In this document: piece after piece, positions 35,302-43,537 of the stretch | How positions within the stretch are numbered: the stretch's first letter is position 1 | Layout: each line of letters starts with the position of its first letter | DNA from: an uncultured Lachnospiraceae bacterium | Lineage (GTDB): Bacteria; Bacillota; Clostridia; Lachnospirales; Lachnospiraceae | Reading direction: 5' to 3' | NCBI GenBank assembly: GCA_947567595.1 | Contig: CANOMQ010000025.1 | Location: forward strand, 1-58,250 | DNA length: 58,250 bases | The notes under the pieces: generated by a model | The model's input: the letters and a program-made list of their open reading frames with translations, nothing else | Database searches by the model: none | What the model was told of the DNA's origin: nothing | Program-made: the position numbers and the translations under genes

Positions 35302-35541
35302 ATGGAGCATACGAAAAGCAAAAAAATTGCCAAGCGGTATATGTATTTTTGCAGGGAATGCGGCTATTTAAGCTTTGATGCGGCACGCTGCGAGCAGTGC
35401 AAGGGGGCGCAGATGGAGGAGACCCCGAAGCGTTACGGGCTTACAAATCTCGCATGTATCCGAATGGCAGTGATTGATTTTGAGACAATGAAACAGGAAT
35501 TTCGCCGACAGGCATTAGGCAGCTTGGAGGGAGGACAGTAG
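35302..35541 (+). CDS. Small zinc-ribbon protein upstream of cheD
   Basis: A 79-residue protein with a C-x2-C...C-x2-C pattern (YFCRECGYLSF; CEQCKG), a probable zinc ribbon, then a helical tail. A G-rich site (AAGGGGGG) precedes the ATG. Function unknown; proximity to cheD suggests chemotaxis or motility but this is only context. The 249 bp upstream is AT-rich and holds divergent promoters I could not place precisely. Confidence 0.6.
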   Translation: MEHTKSKKIAKRYMYFCRECGYLSFDAARCEQCKGAQMEETPKRYGLTNLACIRMAVIDFETMKQEFRRQALGSLEGGQ

Positions 35542-35609
35542 TCCTCCTTCCTGTATATTAATGTACACAACGGTTTGCGTATGCGGGTGTTCGGTAGAGG
35601 GGGAAGGGC

Positions 35610-36137
35610 ATGGCAAACTTTACATTACAAGAGCTACAAAGCATGATAACTGTGGACATGGGGGATTACAAGGTCGCGCACGGTGAGAAAAAGCTCATCA
35701 CAAGGGATTTGGGCTCGTGTGTCGGGGTGGCGATTAAGGATTCGCTGACGGAGGTCGGCGGGCTGATACATATCATGCTGCCGGAATACCAGCCAAACGG
35801 TTGCGAGGCGTCCCTTCACCATGAGGTTGGTACCGCGAAATATGCGGACACGGGGCTTGAGGAGATGGTGCGGATTTTGGAGACAAAGGGAGCGCAGCGC
35901 ACGCGTCTTGTGGCAAAGATTGCAGGCGGCGCGCACATGATTTTACACCCCGTCATAGCAGAAAGCCGCGACATTTCCTCCCAAAATGTGGCGGCAGTCA
36001 AAAAAAAGCTCGGTGAGCTGAACATTCCGGTGCTTGCGGAGGAAACCGGAGAGCACTATCCGCGCACGGTGGTGTTTGACGTATCAAGCGGGACGCTGCG
36101 CATTGTGACCTCGGGGCGTGAGGACAGAATGCTGTAG
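35610..36137 (+). CDS. cheD: Chemoreceptor glutamine deamidase CheD
   Basis: A 175-residue enzyme that deamidates glutamines on chemoreceptors and interacts with CheC. Catalytic Cys37 (DLGSCVGV) and His54 (GGLIHIMLP) are present, with KIAGGAHMI typical of the family. GGGGGAAGGGC precedes the start. It is separated from any other chemotaxis gene in this window, unlike the usual che operons. Confidence 0.92.
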   Translation: MANFTLQELQSMITVDMGDYKVAHGEKKLITRDLGSCVGVAIKDSLTEVGGLIHIMLPEYQPNGCEASLHHEVGTAKYADTGLEEMVRILETKGAQRTRLVAKIAGGAHMILHPVIAESRDISSQNVAAVKKKLGELNIPVLAEETGEHYPRTVVFDVSSGTLRIVTSGREDRML

Positions 36138-36168
36138 GAGCGTGTTTGAAAGACAAGGAGGATTTGGT

Positions 36169-36366
36169 ATGGGTGAGCAGTTTCATGAGGAAAACGAAAT
36201 GCAGCTTTTGGAGCGCAACATTATAAAAAGCTACAATGAGCTTTTGAAAACGCTTTGGGAAGAAGGCGACATGGATACGCTCGGGCAGGTCATCATGGAC
36301 GAAAAGTACCGCAATGATTTGCTGGCAATGCATACGGGAAGATTAAAAGAAGGACACGAGCTGTAA
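36169..36366 (+). CDS. Small acidic protein, function unknown
   Basis: A 65-residue acidic helical protein (NIIKSYNELLKTLWEEGDMD). ATG 36169 has a textbook AAGGAGG site, whereas the longer frame overlaps cheD. It is 31 bp after cheD and ends in the operon terminator, so probably co-transcribed. No recognised domain. Confidence 0.6.
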   Translation: MGEQFHEENEMQLLERNIIKSYNELLKTLWEEGDMDTLGQVIMDEKYRNDLLAMHTGRLKEGHEL

Positions 36367-36379
36367 TCGTGTCCTTTTT
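36351..36379 (+). terminator. Terminator of the cheD operon
   Basis: AGGACACGA and TCGTGTCCT form a 9-bp stem overlapping the last codons of the small acidic gene, followed by TTTTT. Confidence 0.8.
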
Positions 36380-36396
36380 ATATAAGAAGATTTTTG

Positions 36397-37182
36397 TCAG
36401 TGCTTTAACAATGCAAGCGCGGCACGCCGTTTATGTCCCCTGTAAAGGCTTGCGAAACGGTTGTAAAACCAAAAGCCCTCCACAAGTACGTGGTTTAACA
36501 CGCCGATTTTGTCCTTGACAGTGCCCTGATAATAGGTTCCGCCGTAATCAACCGCCTTGCGCTCTTTCACATAATTGATTAAGTCCGTCTCCGTTTTGAT
36601 TTCCTCCTTGAAAACCGTGTAAGCCGTCCCAATGCATTCTAAGCTGTGGGAATCGCTGCCGCCAAACATCGACAGCTTATATTCAAACGCAAGCCGTCTC
36701 GCATTCATGTTTGCTTCAACGGACTCGCAGGAGTTAAACGCTTCCAAGAAATCAAAGCTTTCCATAATCCCCGGATTTTTCTTATAAGCGCGCGTGCGTG
36801 CAAAGCTCATATGCCGCCCGCCATATGGGTGCGCAGGTCCCAGAATACCGCCGTGGCGGTGCACAATGTCAATCAGCAGCTTCACGGGAAGCCCTCTGCA
36901 TTCCATCAGCGGAAGCCTCACATCTTCCGGCAAAATCACCAAAATATGCCCCGCGTCAATCGTGTCGTACTCAATCCCCCTCAATACCACAAAATCCGTA
37001 ATTTTTTCCTTCAGGTTATTCCTGTAATAGCGAAAGCCGTTGTACGAATCATGGTCTGTAACAAGCATTCCGCCAAAGCCCTGCGACTTCAATATCTGAA
37101 TGTAGCGGGCAATTTCCACCTTGCCATCAAGCGATCCTTCCTTCGTGTGACAATGCATATCAAATTTTATACTGGATTCCAT
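36397..37182 (-). CDS. PHP-domain phosphoesterase-like protein
   Basis: A 261-residue PHP-fold metal-dependent phosphoesterase. MHCHTKEG (first His pair), VTDHDSYNG, GIEYDT, GPAHPYGG and FGGSDSH are the ordered metal-binding motifs. Start is ATG 37182, 7 nt after GGGGG; upstream codons are disfavoured. Such stand-alone PHP proteins act on small phosphates, for example nucleotide or histidinol phosphate; the substrate here is not readable. Confidence 0.85.
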   Translation of the reverse strand: MESSIKFDMHCHTKEGSLDGKVEIARYIQILKSQGFGGMLVTDHDSYNGFRYYRNNLKEKITDFVVLRGIEYDTIDAGHILVILPEDVRLPLMECRGLPVKLLIDIVHRHGGILGPAHPYGGRHMSFARTRAYKKNPGIMESFDFLEAFNSCESVEANMNARRLAFEYKLSMFGGSDSHSLECIGTAYTVFKEEIKTETDLINYVKERKAVDYGGTYYQGTVKDKIGVLNHVLVEGFWFYNRFASLYRGHKRRAALALLKH

Positions 37183-37357
37183 TTTCATTCCCCCAAAACA
37201 GTGCAGTCCTACGCGACACATCTATTGTAATACAAATAGGTGATATAATCAAATACCATTTTATGAAAATTCACGAAAAATATACATTTTCCGGCAATAT
37301 CGTCAAAATACACTATAAAACCGGATTAACATGGGAAACTTTGGCACATTCTCAAAA

Positions 37358-37386
37358 TTGACTTTTCGGAATGCATCAACTATAAT
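37358..37386 (+). promoter_or_regulatory. Promoter of the PAP2 gene
   Basis: TTGACT (37358-37363), 17-nt spacer, TATAAT (37381-37386). The leader to 37508 contains a possible 20-residue ORF. Confidence 0.65.
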
Positions 37387-37413
37387 AACATGATATGAAA
37401 GTGAGGCGTATTT

Positions 37414-37476
37414 ATGTCAAGCTATATCAGGTGCTCTGAGGAGACTTTGGCGTATAAGCTGACGTTAAAAGTGTAA
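37414..37476 (+). CDS. Possible 20-residue leader peptide
   Basis: ATG 37414 with GTGAGG upstream opens a 20-codon frame (MSSYIRCSEETLAYKLTLKV) ending in TAA, 31 bp before the PAP2 gene and downstream of its promoter. It could be a leader peptide or chance. Confidence 0.2.
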   Translation: MSSYIRCSEETLAYKLTLKV

Positions 37477-37507
37477 AGAATTTTTGGGAATTTAAGAGGG
37501 GATTATT

Positions 37508-38170
37508 ATGAAAAACAAAGTGCAGGAGCTTGCCCGCAGGTACCGTTCACTTCTTGTAATGGGCATTTACGCAGTATTTTACATGATTGCGTTCTTCTAC
37601 TTGGAGCAGCGCGAGGGTGCAATCCATGAGATAAACTTCGGAATTGACGCGTACATTCCGTTCTGTGAAATATTTATCATTCCATACCTGATGTGGTTTG
37701 GTTATGTGGCGATTACCGTATGCTTTTTGTGCATTAAGGATAAGGAAGAGAGTGACAGGCTTGTGGCGTTCCTGATGGCAGGCATGACAATCTTTATCGT
37801 TGTTTCCGCTGTCTATCCAAACGGGCACCACCTAAGACCAGCCGTGTTTCCGAGGGACAATGTGTTCACGCGAATGATTGCGGTGCTCTATGAGAGCGAT
37901 ACGCCGACGAACGTGCTCCCGAGCATTCATGTGTATAACTCCATTGCGATTATGATAGCGGTGTGGAGAAGTAAGTGCTTTCAAGGGCATAAGCTTATAA
38001 CGGGCTTCATGCTTGGCTTGGGCGCGAGCATTATCTGCTCGACGGTGCTGATTAAGCAGCATTCCATGATTGATGTGCTGCTGGCGTTTATCTTATCAGG
38101 GCTGATGTATTCGATTTGTTACAGAAGAGCCGGTGTCAGGGAGAAACGTACAGCGAAATACTGGCAGTAA
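37508..38170 (+). CDS. PAP2-family membrane phosphatase
   Basis: A 220-residue protein with about five or six membrane helices. The phosphatidic-acid-phosphatase signatures are visible but divergent: RPAVFPRDN (C1-like), LPSIHVYNS (C2, His) and KQHSMIDVL (C3, His). Acts on lipid phosphates, for example lipid or undecaprenyl diphosphate, at the membrane. AAGAGGGG precedes the ATG. Transcribed alone between its promoter and a strong terminator. Confidence 0.82.
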   Translation: MKNKVQELARRYRSLLVMGIYAVFYMIAFFYLEQREGAIHEINFGIDAYIPFCEIFIIPYLMWFGYVAITVCFLCIKDKEESDRLVAFLMAGMTIFIVVSAVYPNGHHLRPAVFPRDNVFTRMIAVLYESDTPTNVLPSIHVYNSIAIMIAVWRSKCFQGHKLITGFMLGLGASIICSTVLIKQHSMIDVLLAFILSGLMYSICYRRAGVREKRTAKYWQ

Positions 38171-38173
38171 AAT

Positions 38174-38204
38174 AAAAAAATTGAGCGGTCTGCTCAATTT
38201 TTTT
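38174..38204. terminator. Terminator after the PAP2 gene
   Basis: An A7-TTGAGC / GCTCAA-T7 hairpin with a five-base loop; likely works on both strands, serving the convergent antitoxin gene too. Confidence 0.8.
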
Positions 38205-38227
38205 GTGTTTTCATAATTTTTCGTATT

Positions 38228-38431
38228 TTAATTGGTAAGTGTATTCGCTGACACGCTCTTGATAATGAAATGAGAAATCTCATCGTAATTTTCTTCCGGC
38301 ATGATAAATACTTTTCTGCCGCTGCTTAACGTAAGCGCGACGGAGTTCCCCTTTTCGTTCACATCATCACAAACTGCATCGAAATTATTTTTCAGAGATA
38401 CGAAGTCCATTTCCTTTACTAAATTTTTCAT
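38228..38431 (-). CDS. Phd/YefM-type antitoxin-like protein (orphan)
   Basis: A 67-residue protein with the Phd/YefM-like fold pattern: VSLKNNFDAVCDDVNEKGNS then VALTLSSGRKVFIMPEENYD. AGGAGG precedes the ATG. A TTGAAA-N17-TATTAT promoter and a short inverted repeat lie upstream, suggesting autoregulation. No RelE/Doc/YoeB toxin gene is adjacent. It may be a degraded TA system or a stand-alone regulator. Confidence 0.75.
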   Translation of the reverse strand: MKNLVKEMDFVSLKNNFDAVCDDVNEKGNSVALTLSSGRKVFIMPEENYDEISHFIIKSVSANTLTN

Positions 38432-38479
38432 ACGAGATCCTCCTAATCCTGTACTGGGGATTGCCGCCTTATATTATGT

Positions 38480-38494
38480 AATGATGAAATCATT
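38480..38494 (-). promoter_or_regulatory. Operator-like palindrome of the antitoxin gene
   Basis: AATGAT-GAA-ATCATT is a perfect 6-bp palindrome between the promoter and the start codon, the usual place of an antitoxin binding site. Confidence 0.4.
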
Positions 38495-38541
38495 GGGGAA
38501 TATGGGGAAAGGCGACAAGATTAATTACCTTTAATGTATCA

Positions 38542-38570
38542 ATAATAACGAATTTTCGCGGCAATTTCAA
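38542..38570 (-). promoter_or_regulatory. Promoter of the antitoxin gene
   Basis: On the minus strand TTGAAA (38570-38565), 17 nt, TATTAT (38547-38542). Confidence 0.55.
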
Positions 38571-38621
38571 GCAGTTTTTGAATATTTAATAAAATATTTC
38601 CAAATATGTTGTCAAACAGGA

Positions 38622-38650
38622 AAAATCCCTTCGAATTGTACAGGGATTTT
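38622..38650 (-). terminator. Terminator of the glycerophosphodiesterase gene
   Basis: AAAATCCC and GGGATTTT pair around a 13-base loop, with a short T-run on the minus strand; it overlaps the gene's stop. Confidence 0.65.
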
Positions 38651-39488
38651 ACGAGTATTTTGTAATCGAAGGAACAAATCCTTCAAATATAAACAAATCA
38701 AAGCTTTTAGAGACGCGCTCGAGCTCCTCCTGTGAGCGCACCGTCCATGCCACGCTAAGGCAGCGATAGAGCTTGCGGCAGAGCGTCCTTGAAAGCTCAT
38801 TTTTGTGCTTGCAGTTGTATGCCACAAAATCAGGCGCCGCATAGCAGTTTCCAATTAAATGTGACAGCAGGAAATAGGAAAGCCGCAGCCTTTTTCTTGT
38901 AAAGTCCTCCGAGAGCTGTCCCCGCACGATGTTGGGGCGATGGATTTTGTACCACCGCACGGCAAGCGGGTGAAAGGACTCGATACAATACAGCCCTTTA
39001 TAATTAGAAAGAATACGATCACAGATACTGCAAAGCCTGCCGGCATTTTTTTCAACCTTATATTCAATAATCAGCGGGACGCGTCCGTCAACCGCCTTTA
39101 AAACCGCCTCAAAGGAAGGGATTTTTTCGTCCGTTCCAAGCAGTCGGAAGCGCTGGAGCTCCTCGAAGGTATAGTCCTTCAGATACCCTTTTACGCCGCA
39201 CATGCGGTTGAGTGTATCGTCGTGGAATACCACGGGGACATTATCCTTCGTGAGATGTACATCAAACTCAATGCCATAGCCCAAATCGGCGGCATGCTTG
39301 ATTGCAGTGTATGAATTTTCCGGCAAAAGCGGCTCCCCGTTTTTCCTCGCGCCGTGAAGCCCCCTGTGGGCATACATATGACCAAAAAACGGTGTATAGT
39401 CAGGTCTGCCATATATGCGTGGTTTGATTGAAATGAGATATAATGCGCACGCGGCGCACAAAAACAGAAGTAAAAGTAAGATTTTCAT
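38649..39488 (-). CDS. Membrane-anchored glycerophosphodiester phosphodiesterase
   Basis: A 279-residue GDPD-family enzyme releasing glycerol-3-phosphate and alcohols from lipid headgroups. One N-terminal helix (residues 1-18) anchors it. Catalytic motifs: YAHRGLHG with PENS (His/Arg, Glu), EFDVHLTKDNVPVVFHDDTL (metal ligands and general acid His), and LIIEYKVE. AGGAGG is 9 nt before the ATG. Alone between promoter and terminator. Confidence 0.88.
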   Translation of the reverse strand: MKILLLLLFLCAACALYLISIKPRIYGRPDYTPFFGHMYAHRGLHGARKNGEPLLPENSYTAIKHAADLGYGIEFDVHLTKDNVPVVFHDDTLNRMCGVKGYLKDYTFEELQRFRLLGTDEKIPSFEAVLKAVDGRVPLIIEYKVEKNAGRLCSICDRILSNYKGLYCIESFHPLAVRWYKIHRPNIVRGQLSEDFTRKRLRLSYFLLSHLIGNCYAAPDFVAYNCKHKNELSRTLCRKLYRCLSVAWTVRSQEELERVSKSFDLFIFEGFVPSITKYS

Positions 39489-39583
39489 GATGAACGCCTC
39501 CTATATAAAATAATATATAAAAGTCAGGTAAAATGCAACAATATCTCCGCAATATCTCAAAAATCTATAAAGTTTTCAGTGAA

Positions 39584-39613
39584 TTGTTGTACTTTTTGAT
39601 TTTTTAGTATAAT
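39584..39613 (+). promoter_or_regulatory. Promoter of the M13 peptidase operon
   Basis: TTGTTG (39584-39589), 18 nt, TATAAT (39608-39613), about 65 nt before the start codon. Confidence 0.5.
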
Positions 39614-39680
39614 ATAAATCTATATGGACTAATTTCAGGAGGGGGAGTTCGGACAGGTTGGAGCAGAATGGAGGATTATT

Positions 39681-41792
39681 ATGAAGAAAAGAATATTGGC
39701 GCTGGTATTAGCGGCAGCGATGGCGCTTGGGACAACGGGCTGTAGTCTTTTTGCTGTCAGCAAAAACAGTGTGGCAGAGAATACCGTGAAGGACAGCATT
39801 GCAAAGGAGTTTCAAAACGGCACGCAGGAAAGCACGGTTGCCGGGGAGGAGATAGAGGCTGCATCTGCGGGAGCAGGCAGTGAACAAAAAGAGGTACGGT
39901 ATCAGGACGATTACTATGAATACGTCAATCAGAACCTTTTGTCAAAAATCGAGCTTGCGGCGACAGACGCGCACTGGGACTGGTTTGGCGAGCTCAATGC
40001 CGTGGTAAGCAGCGAGATGGAGGATATTATCCGCGAGCTTTCCAAGGACGGGAAGACATACAAGAAAGGCACGCCGGAGCAGAAAATCAAGGATATGTAC
40101 GAATGCGTGTCCAATGTGGAAAACAGAGATACAACCGGATTAGGTCCTTTAGAGCCATATATGAACAGCATTCGCAGTGCGAAAAACATCGACGAGTATC
40201 TGGACGCGCTTGCACATTTGAGCGGCGAGTTCGGATTTAGCAGCATTGTGGGCGGTTATTATATTTCGCAGGATAAGGCGGATTCCAGTGAGTATTCCGT
40301 GTATATGATGTATGCGGATACCCTGATTGGAAAGGAGTACATTGAGGGCGAGGCGACGAAGGAATATGTCGATATGTACCTTGATTACGTCCATGACATG
40401 CTGACAGAGTTTGGCATGAGCGCAAGCGAGGCGGCGGCAAGCACGGACTCCATCGAGAAGCTTCTGCGTGACATCTGTGCGTCCACACTCACGACAGAAC
40501 AATTGTACGACCCTGCAATTACCTACAACGTTTATACAGCAAAGGAATTGCAGCAGCTTTATACAAACGTAGATGTGGATAAGATGCTCAAAACGCTTGG
40601 CGTTTCCGGTCAGGATAAATATATCGTGATTGATGTGGAGCAGGCAAAAAAGATTAACTCGCTTTTGGTGGAAGAAAATTTACAGGCGTTAAAGGATTAT
40701 TCAAGCTTTGTCATGCTCAATGATGTGGCGGAATACGCGTCGAGCGGCTATGTAAAGCTGCATGATGAGATGCAGAATGCGCTCTATGGTATCACGGAGA
40801 GCTGGGGCGATGAAAAGATTTGGATGGATTTGACACAGGACTTATTACCGTGGGACTTTGGAACCATCTATGTGGAGAAGCATTTCTCGCAGGAGGACAA
40901 AGAGGCGGTTGAGGCGATGATTGACCTGATATTGGAGGAATATGAGGAAATCATCAACAAGCAGGAATGGATGAGCGACGCGACCAAAAAGAAGGCGATT
41001 AAAAAGCTTGAAACCATGCAGGTAAAAATCGGTTATCCCGAGAAGTGGCCCGCAGCAAAGGACATGATGCAGGTAACGCCGATTTCAGAGGGCGGAAGCC
41101 TTTTATCCAACTGGCTTGTCAGTATGCAGGTGGCAATTGACGCGCAGCTACAGAAGCTTGGCACAAAGGTAGACCGCTCCGAGTGGGACGTGACGCCGCA
41201 GACAATCAATGCGATGTACGATCCGTCAAACAATGAGATTATCTTTCCGGCAGCAATTTTGCAGGCGCCGTTTTACAACAGCAGAAATTCGGACGGGGCG
41301 AATTTGGGAGGAATTGGCTTTGTCATCGCACATGAGGTCAGCCATGCGTTTGACTCCAGCGGCGCGCTGTATGACGAATATGGAAATTACAATGTATGGT
41401 GGACGGAGGAAGAGCTTGCGGAGTATGATAAGCTTTCGCAGTCCATTGTGGAGTATTACAACAATTATGAGATGATGGGCGTTAAGGTAAACGGAGACCT
41501 TACGCTGATGGAGAACATAGCCGATTTGGGCGCTATGACATGTATTACTTCTATTATAGGTGACGATGAGGACGCGCTTGACGATGCGTTCGGGCAGATG
41601 ACCTATAACTGGGCAAGCGCGGATACGGCGAGTTTTATGATGTATCTGTTAAACACCGATACGCATTCACCCAATAAGGTCAGGGTAAATGCGGTGCTTA
41701 GCTCCTGCGATGCGTTTTATGACATTTATGACATTCAGGAAACAGACGGAATGTATGTCGCACCAAAGGACAGAGTCGGTATTTGGAGATAA
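39681..41792 (+). CDS. M13-family zinc metallopeptidase, lipoprotein
   Basis: A 703-residue exported peptidase of the neprilysin/PepO family. Signal peptide with lipobox (LGTTGC, Cys near residue 21), a charged linker, an M13 N-terminal domain (QDDYYEYVNQNLLSKIE) and a catalytic domain with HEVSH (about residue 551), ENIADLGA as the third zinc ligand, and NAMYDPSNNEIIFPAAIL. GGAGG is before the start. It probably trims peptides on the cell surface. First gene of a four-gene operon with an SH3-like protein, an HD hydrolase and a methyltransferase. Confidence 0.93.
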   Translation: MKKRILALVLAAAMALGTTGCSLFAVSKNSVAENTVKDSIAKEFQNGTQESTVAGEEIEAASAGAGSEQKEVRYQDDYYEYVNQNLLSKIELAATDAHWDWFGELNAVVSSEMEDIIRELSKDGKTYKKGTPEQKIKDMYECVSNVENRDTTGLGPLEPYMNSIRSAKNIDEYLDALAHLSGEFGFSSIVGGYYISQDKADSSEYSVYMMYADTLIGKEYIEGEATKEYVDMYLDYVHDMLTEFGMSASEAAASTDSIEKLLRDICASTLTTEQLYDPAITYNVYTAKELQQLYTNVDVDKMLKTLGVSGQDKYIVIDVEQAKKINSLLVEENLQALKDYSSFVMLNDVAEYASSGYVKLHDEMQNALYGITESWGDEKIWMDLTQDLLPWDFGTIYVEKHFSQEDKEAVEAMIDLILEEYEEIINKQEWMSDATKKKAIKKLETMQVKIGYPEKWPAAKDMMQVTPISEGGSLLSNWLVSMQVAIDAQLQKLGTKVDRSEWDVTPQTINAMYDPSNNEIIFPAAILQAPFYNSRNSDGANLGGIGFVIAHEVSHAFDSSGALYDEYGNYNVWWTEEELAEYDKLSQSIVEYYNNYEMMGVKVNGDLTLMENIADLGAMTCITSIIGDDEDALDDAFGQMTYNWASADTASFMMYLLNTDTHSPNKVRVNAVLSSCDAFYDIYDIQETDGMYVAPKDRVGIWR

Positions 41793-41831
41793 AAACAAGG
41801 AGTACAGGGATTGAATAAGGGGGAAATGAAA

Positions 41832-42722
41832 ATGAAGGGACTAAGGAAAAAAATAACAGGGTTATTTGTTCTGCTTGCAGTGCTTGCGGTATCTGCGGAT
41901 ATTTCCTGTATGCCGCGGGTACGGGCTGCGGAGTTTACCGTGACGGAGAGCAAGGCGGTGCTTTACAGCAACGATAACACGAGGGTGTACCGGACACCGG
42001 ACGAAAGCACGGGTGCGGTTACGACAATCGCAAGCGGACTTCCGGTAAATGTCACGGGGATTACCTCAAACGGGTGGTTTCAGATTTCACTGCAAGGGGT
42101 TTACTATGTGCCGGGATATGGACTGGAATCGAGAAATTCCGGAAATACCAATCCGGTCGTGAACAACACGGACGTATCGATTTTGACAAAGGGAACCTTT
42201 TCCTTTTTCAAAAATCCACAGCTTGGGGATTTCACGAAAACCGAGGTTGAGGATATGGATGAAAACACCTACATTAAGTATCTTGATTCTTACTTAATGG
42301 GTTATGCCATGATAGAAAACTGCATTTTGCAGGATACAGGGGAACGGCTTAAGACGGTTTATGAGAATGAGGCAAGACTTGACAAGAACGTGGCAGGCAT
42401 GACGATGCAGGCGTACCTGATTAACTACCGGAATAATTATTTGAGCGACAGCCTTGCAGGGCCGTTTCGCTCGGAGGCGGATTTGAAGCTTGCGATGAAC
42501 AGGGCAATCCGGTATGAAATCGAAACGTTTGGCGCAGTCTACAAAAGCTCCAGCATTGGCGACAGCGAGAGCAAAATGACAAAGCTGATGGAGAGTGTAA
42601 TCAACCAAATCAAGGCAGAACAGGGTGTGTCTTTTACCTGCCGCATGGAATACGGAGATTATAAAACGGGTGACGGCGACGAGGGAAAAGGCTGGGTTAT
42701 CGAATTTACAAGGAAAAAATAG
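41832..42722 (+). CDS. Exported SH3-like domain protein
   Basis: A 296-residue protein with a signal peptide (GLFVLLAVLAVSADISC...RAAE), then an SH3-like region (KAVLYSNDNTRVYRTPDES, and SNGWFQISLQGVYYVPGYGL) that usually binds wall peptides, and a C-terminal helical domain of unknown type resembling CAP-like folds in layout. Start is set to ATG 41832 (8 nt after AAGGGGG); a Met at 41826 is nearly as good. Lies 39 bp after the peptidase gene. Confidence 0.75.
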   Translation: MKGLRKKITGLFVLLAVLAVSADISCMPRVRAAEFTVTESKAVLYSNDNTRVYRTPDESTGAVTTIASGLPVNVTGITSNGWFQISLQGVYYVPGYGLESRNSGNTNPVVNNTDVSILTKGTFSFFKNPQLGDFTKTEVEDMDENTYIKYLDSYLMGYAMIENCILQDTGERLKTVYENEARLDKNVAGMTMQAYLINYRNNYLSDSLAGPFRSEADLKLAMNRAIRYEIETFGAVYKSSSIGDSESKMTKLMESVINQIKAEQGVSFTCRMEYGDYKTGDGDEGKGWVIEFTRKK

Positions 42723-42736
42723 GAGTAAGTCTACAA

Positions 42737-43537
42737 ATGTATAATAAGGAACATCTTGTAAGAGCAGATGCACAGGGAAATTTTTACTGCCGGGCAGTTG
42801 ACGCGGTTTTAAACTGGCAGAAAAATCAGCAGGTATGCGGGATAGGCTGCCCTTGCTTTGTCATGGCGGATACCGTCGCAAGAGGGCACGGCTGTTTTGT
42901 GTGCCAATATGAAGGGGAGAGGTCTGACGAGGGCTCGCCCCTCTTTCCGTCTGTGCACGGACTCGACGAGCGGCTTGCGAAGGCATACCGGTATGCGGCA
43001 AATGCGCATCAGGGGCAATTGCGGAAGGGAACGGATATTCCGTACCTTACACACATCATTACAACGGTCAATTATTGTATGGAGCTTACGGACGATGTGG
43101 AGGTTTTACAGGCGGCAATCCTTCATGACACGGTTGAGGACACGGCGGTGACGCTGGAGGATTTGCGGCGTGAATTTGGAGCGCGCGTGGCGCGGATTGT
43201 GGAGGCGGACACGGAGGACAAGCGCCGCGACCGCCCGGCGTCCGAGACGTGGGAAATCAGGAAGCGCGAAACGGTGCTGCATTTGGCGGATAAGCCTTAC
43301 GAGGCAAAGCTTGTGCTGCTTGCGGACAAGACGGCAAACGCGGAGTCGCTTTTTCGGGAATGGGAGCAGGTTGGCGACGCCGTCTGGGATAAATTTAACA
43401 TGCGGGACAAGAACAAGCAGGGGTGGTATTTCCGCTCCGTGGCAGACTGTCTTTCGGAATTTTCTGACACAAGTGTCATGAAACAGCTTATGGAGTACAT
43501 AGACAGGCTTTTTGGAAAGAAGGCAGAAGATGAATGA
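42737..43537 (+). CDS. RelA/SpoT-type HD hydrolase (small alarmone hydrolase-like) with Cys-rich N-terminus
   Basis: A 266-residue protein. Residues 78-200 are an HD domain with AAILHDTVEDTAVTL, YLTHIITTV and KLVLLADKTANAESL, the metal ligands of (p)ppGpp hydrolases. No synthetase domain follows, so it resembles small alarmone hydrolases (SAH/Mesh1). The first 75 residues are unusual, with five Cys (CGIGCPCF, GHGCFVC), possibly a metal site. A TGACACAAGTGTCA palindrome lies in its 3' part. It overlaps the methyltransferase gene by 8 bp. Substrate (alarmone) is inferred. Confidence 0.75.
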   Translation: MYNKEHLVRADAQGNFYCRAVDAVLNWQKNQQVCGIGCPCFVMADTVARGHGCFVCQYEGERSDEGSPLFPSVHGLDERLAKAYRYAANAHQGQLRKGTDIPYLTHIITTVNYCMELTDDVEVLQAAILHDTVEDTAVTLEDLRREFGARVARIVEADTEDKRRDRPASETWEIRKRETVLHLADKPYEAKLVLLADKTANAESLFREWEQVGDAVWDKFNMRDKNKQGWYFRSVADCLSEFSDTSVMKQLMEYIDRLFGKKAEDE

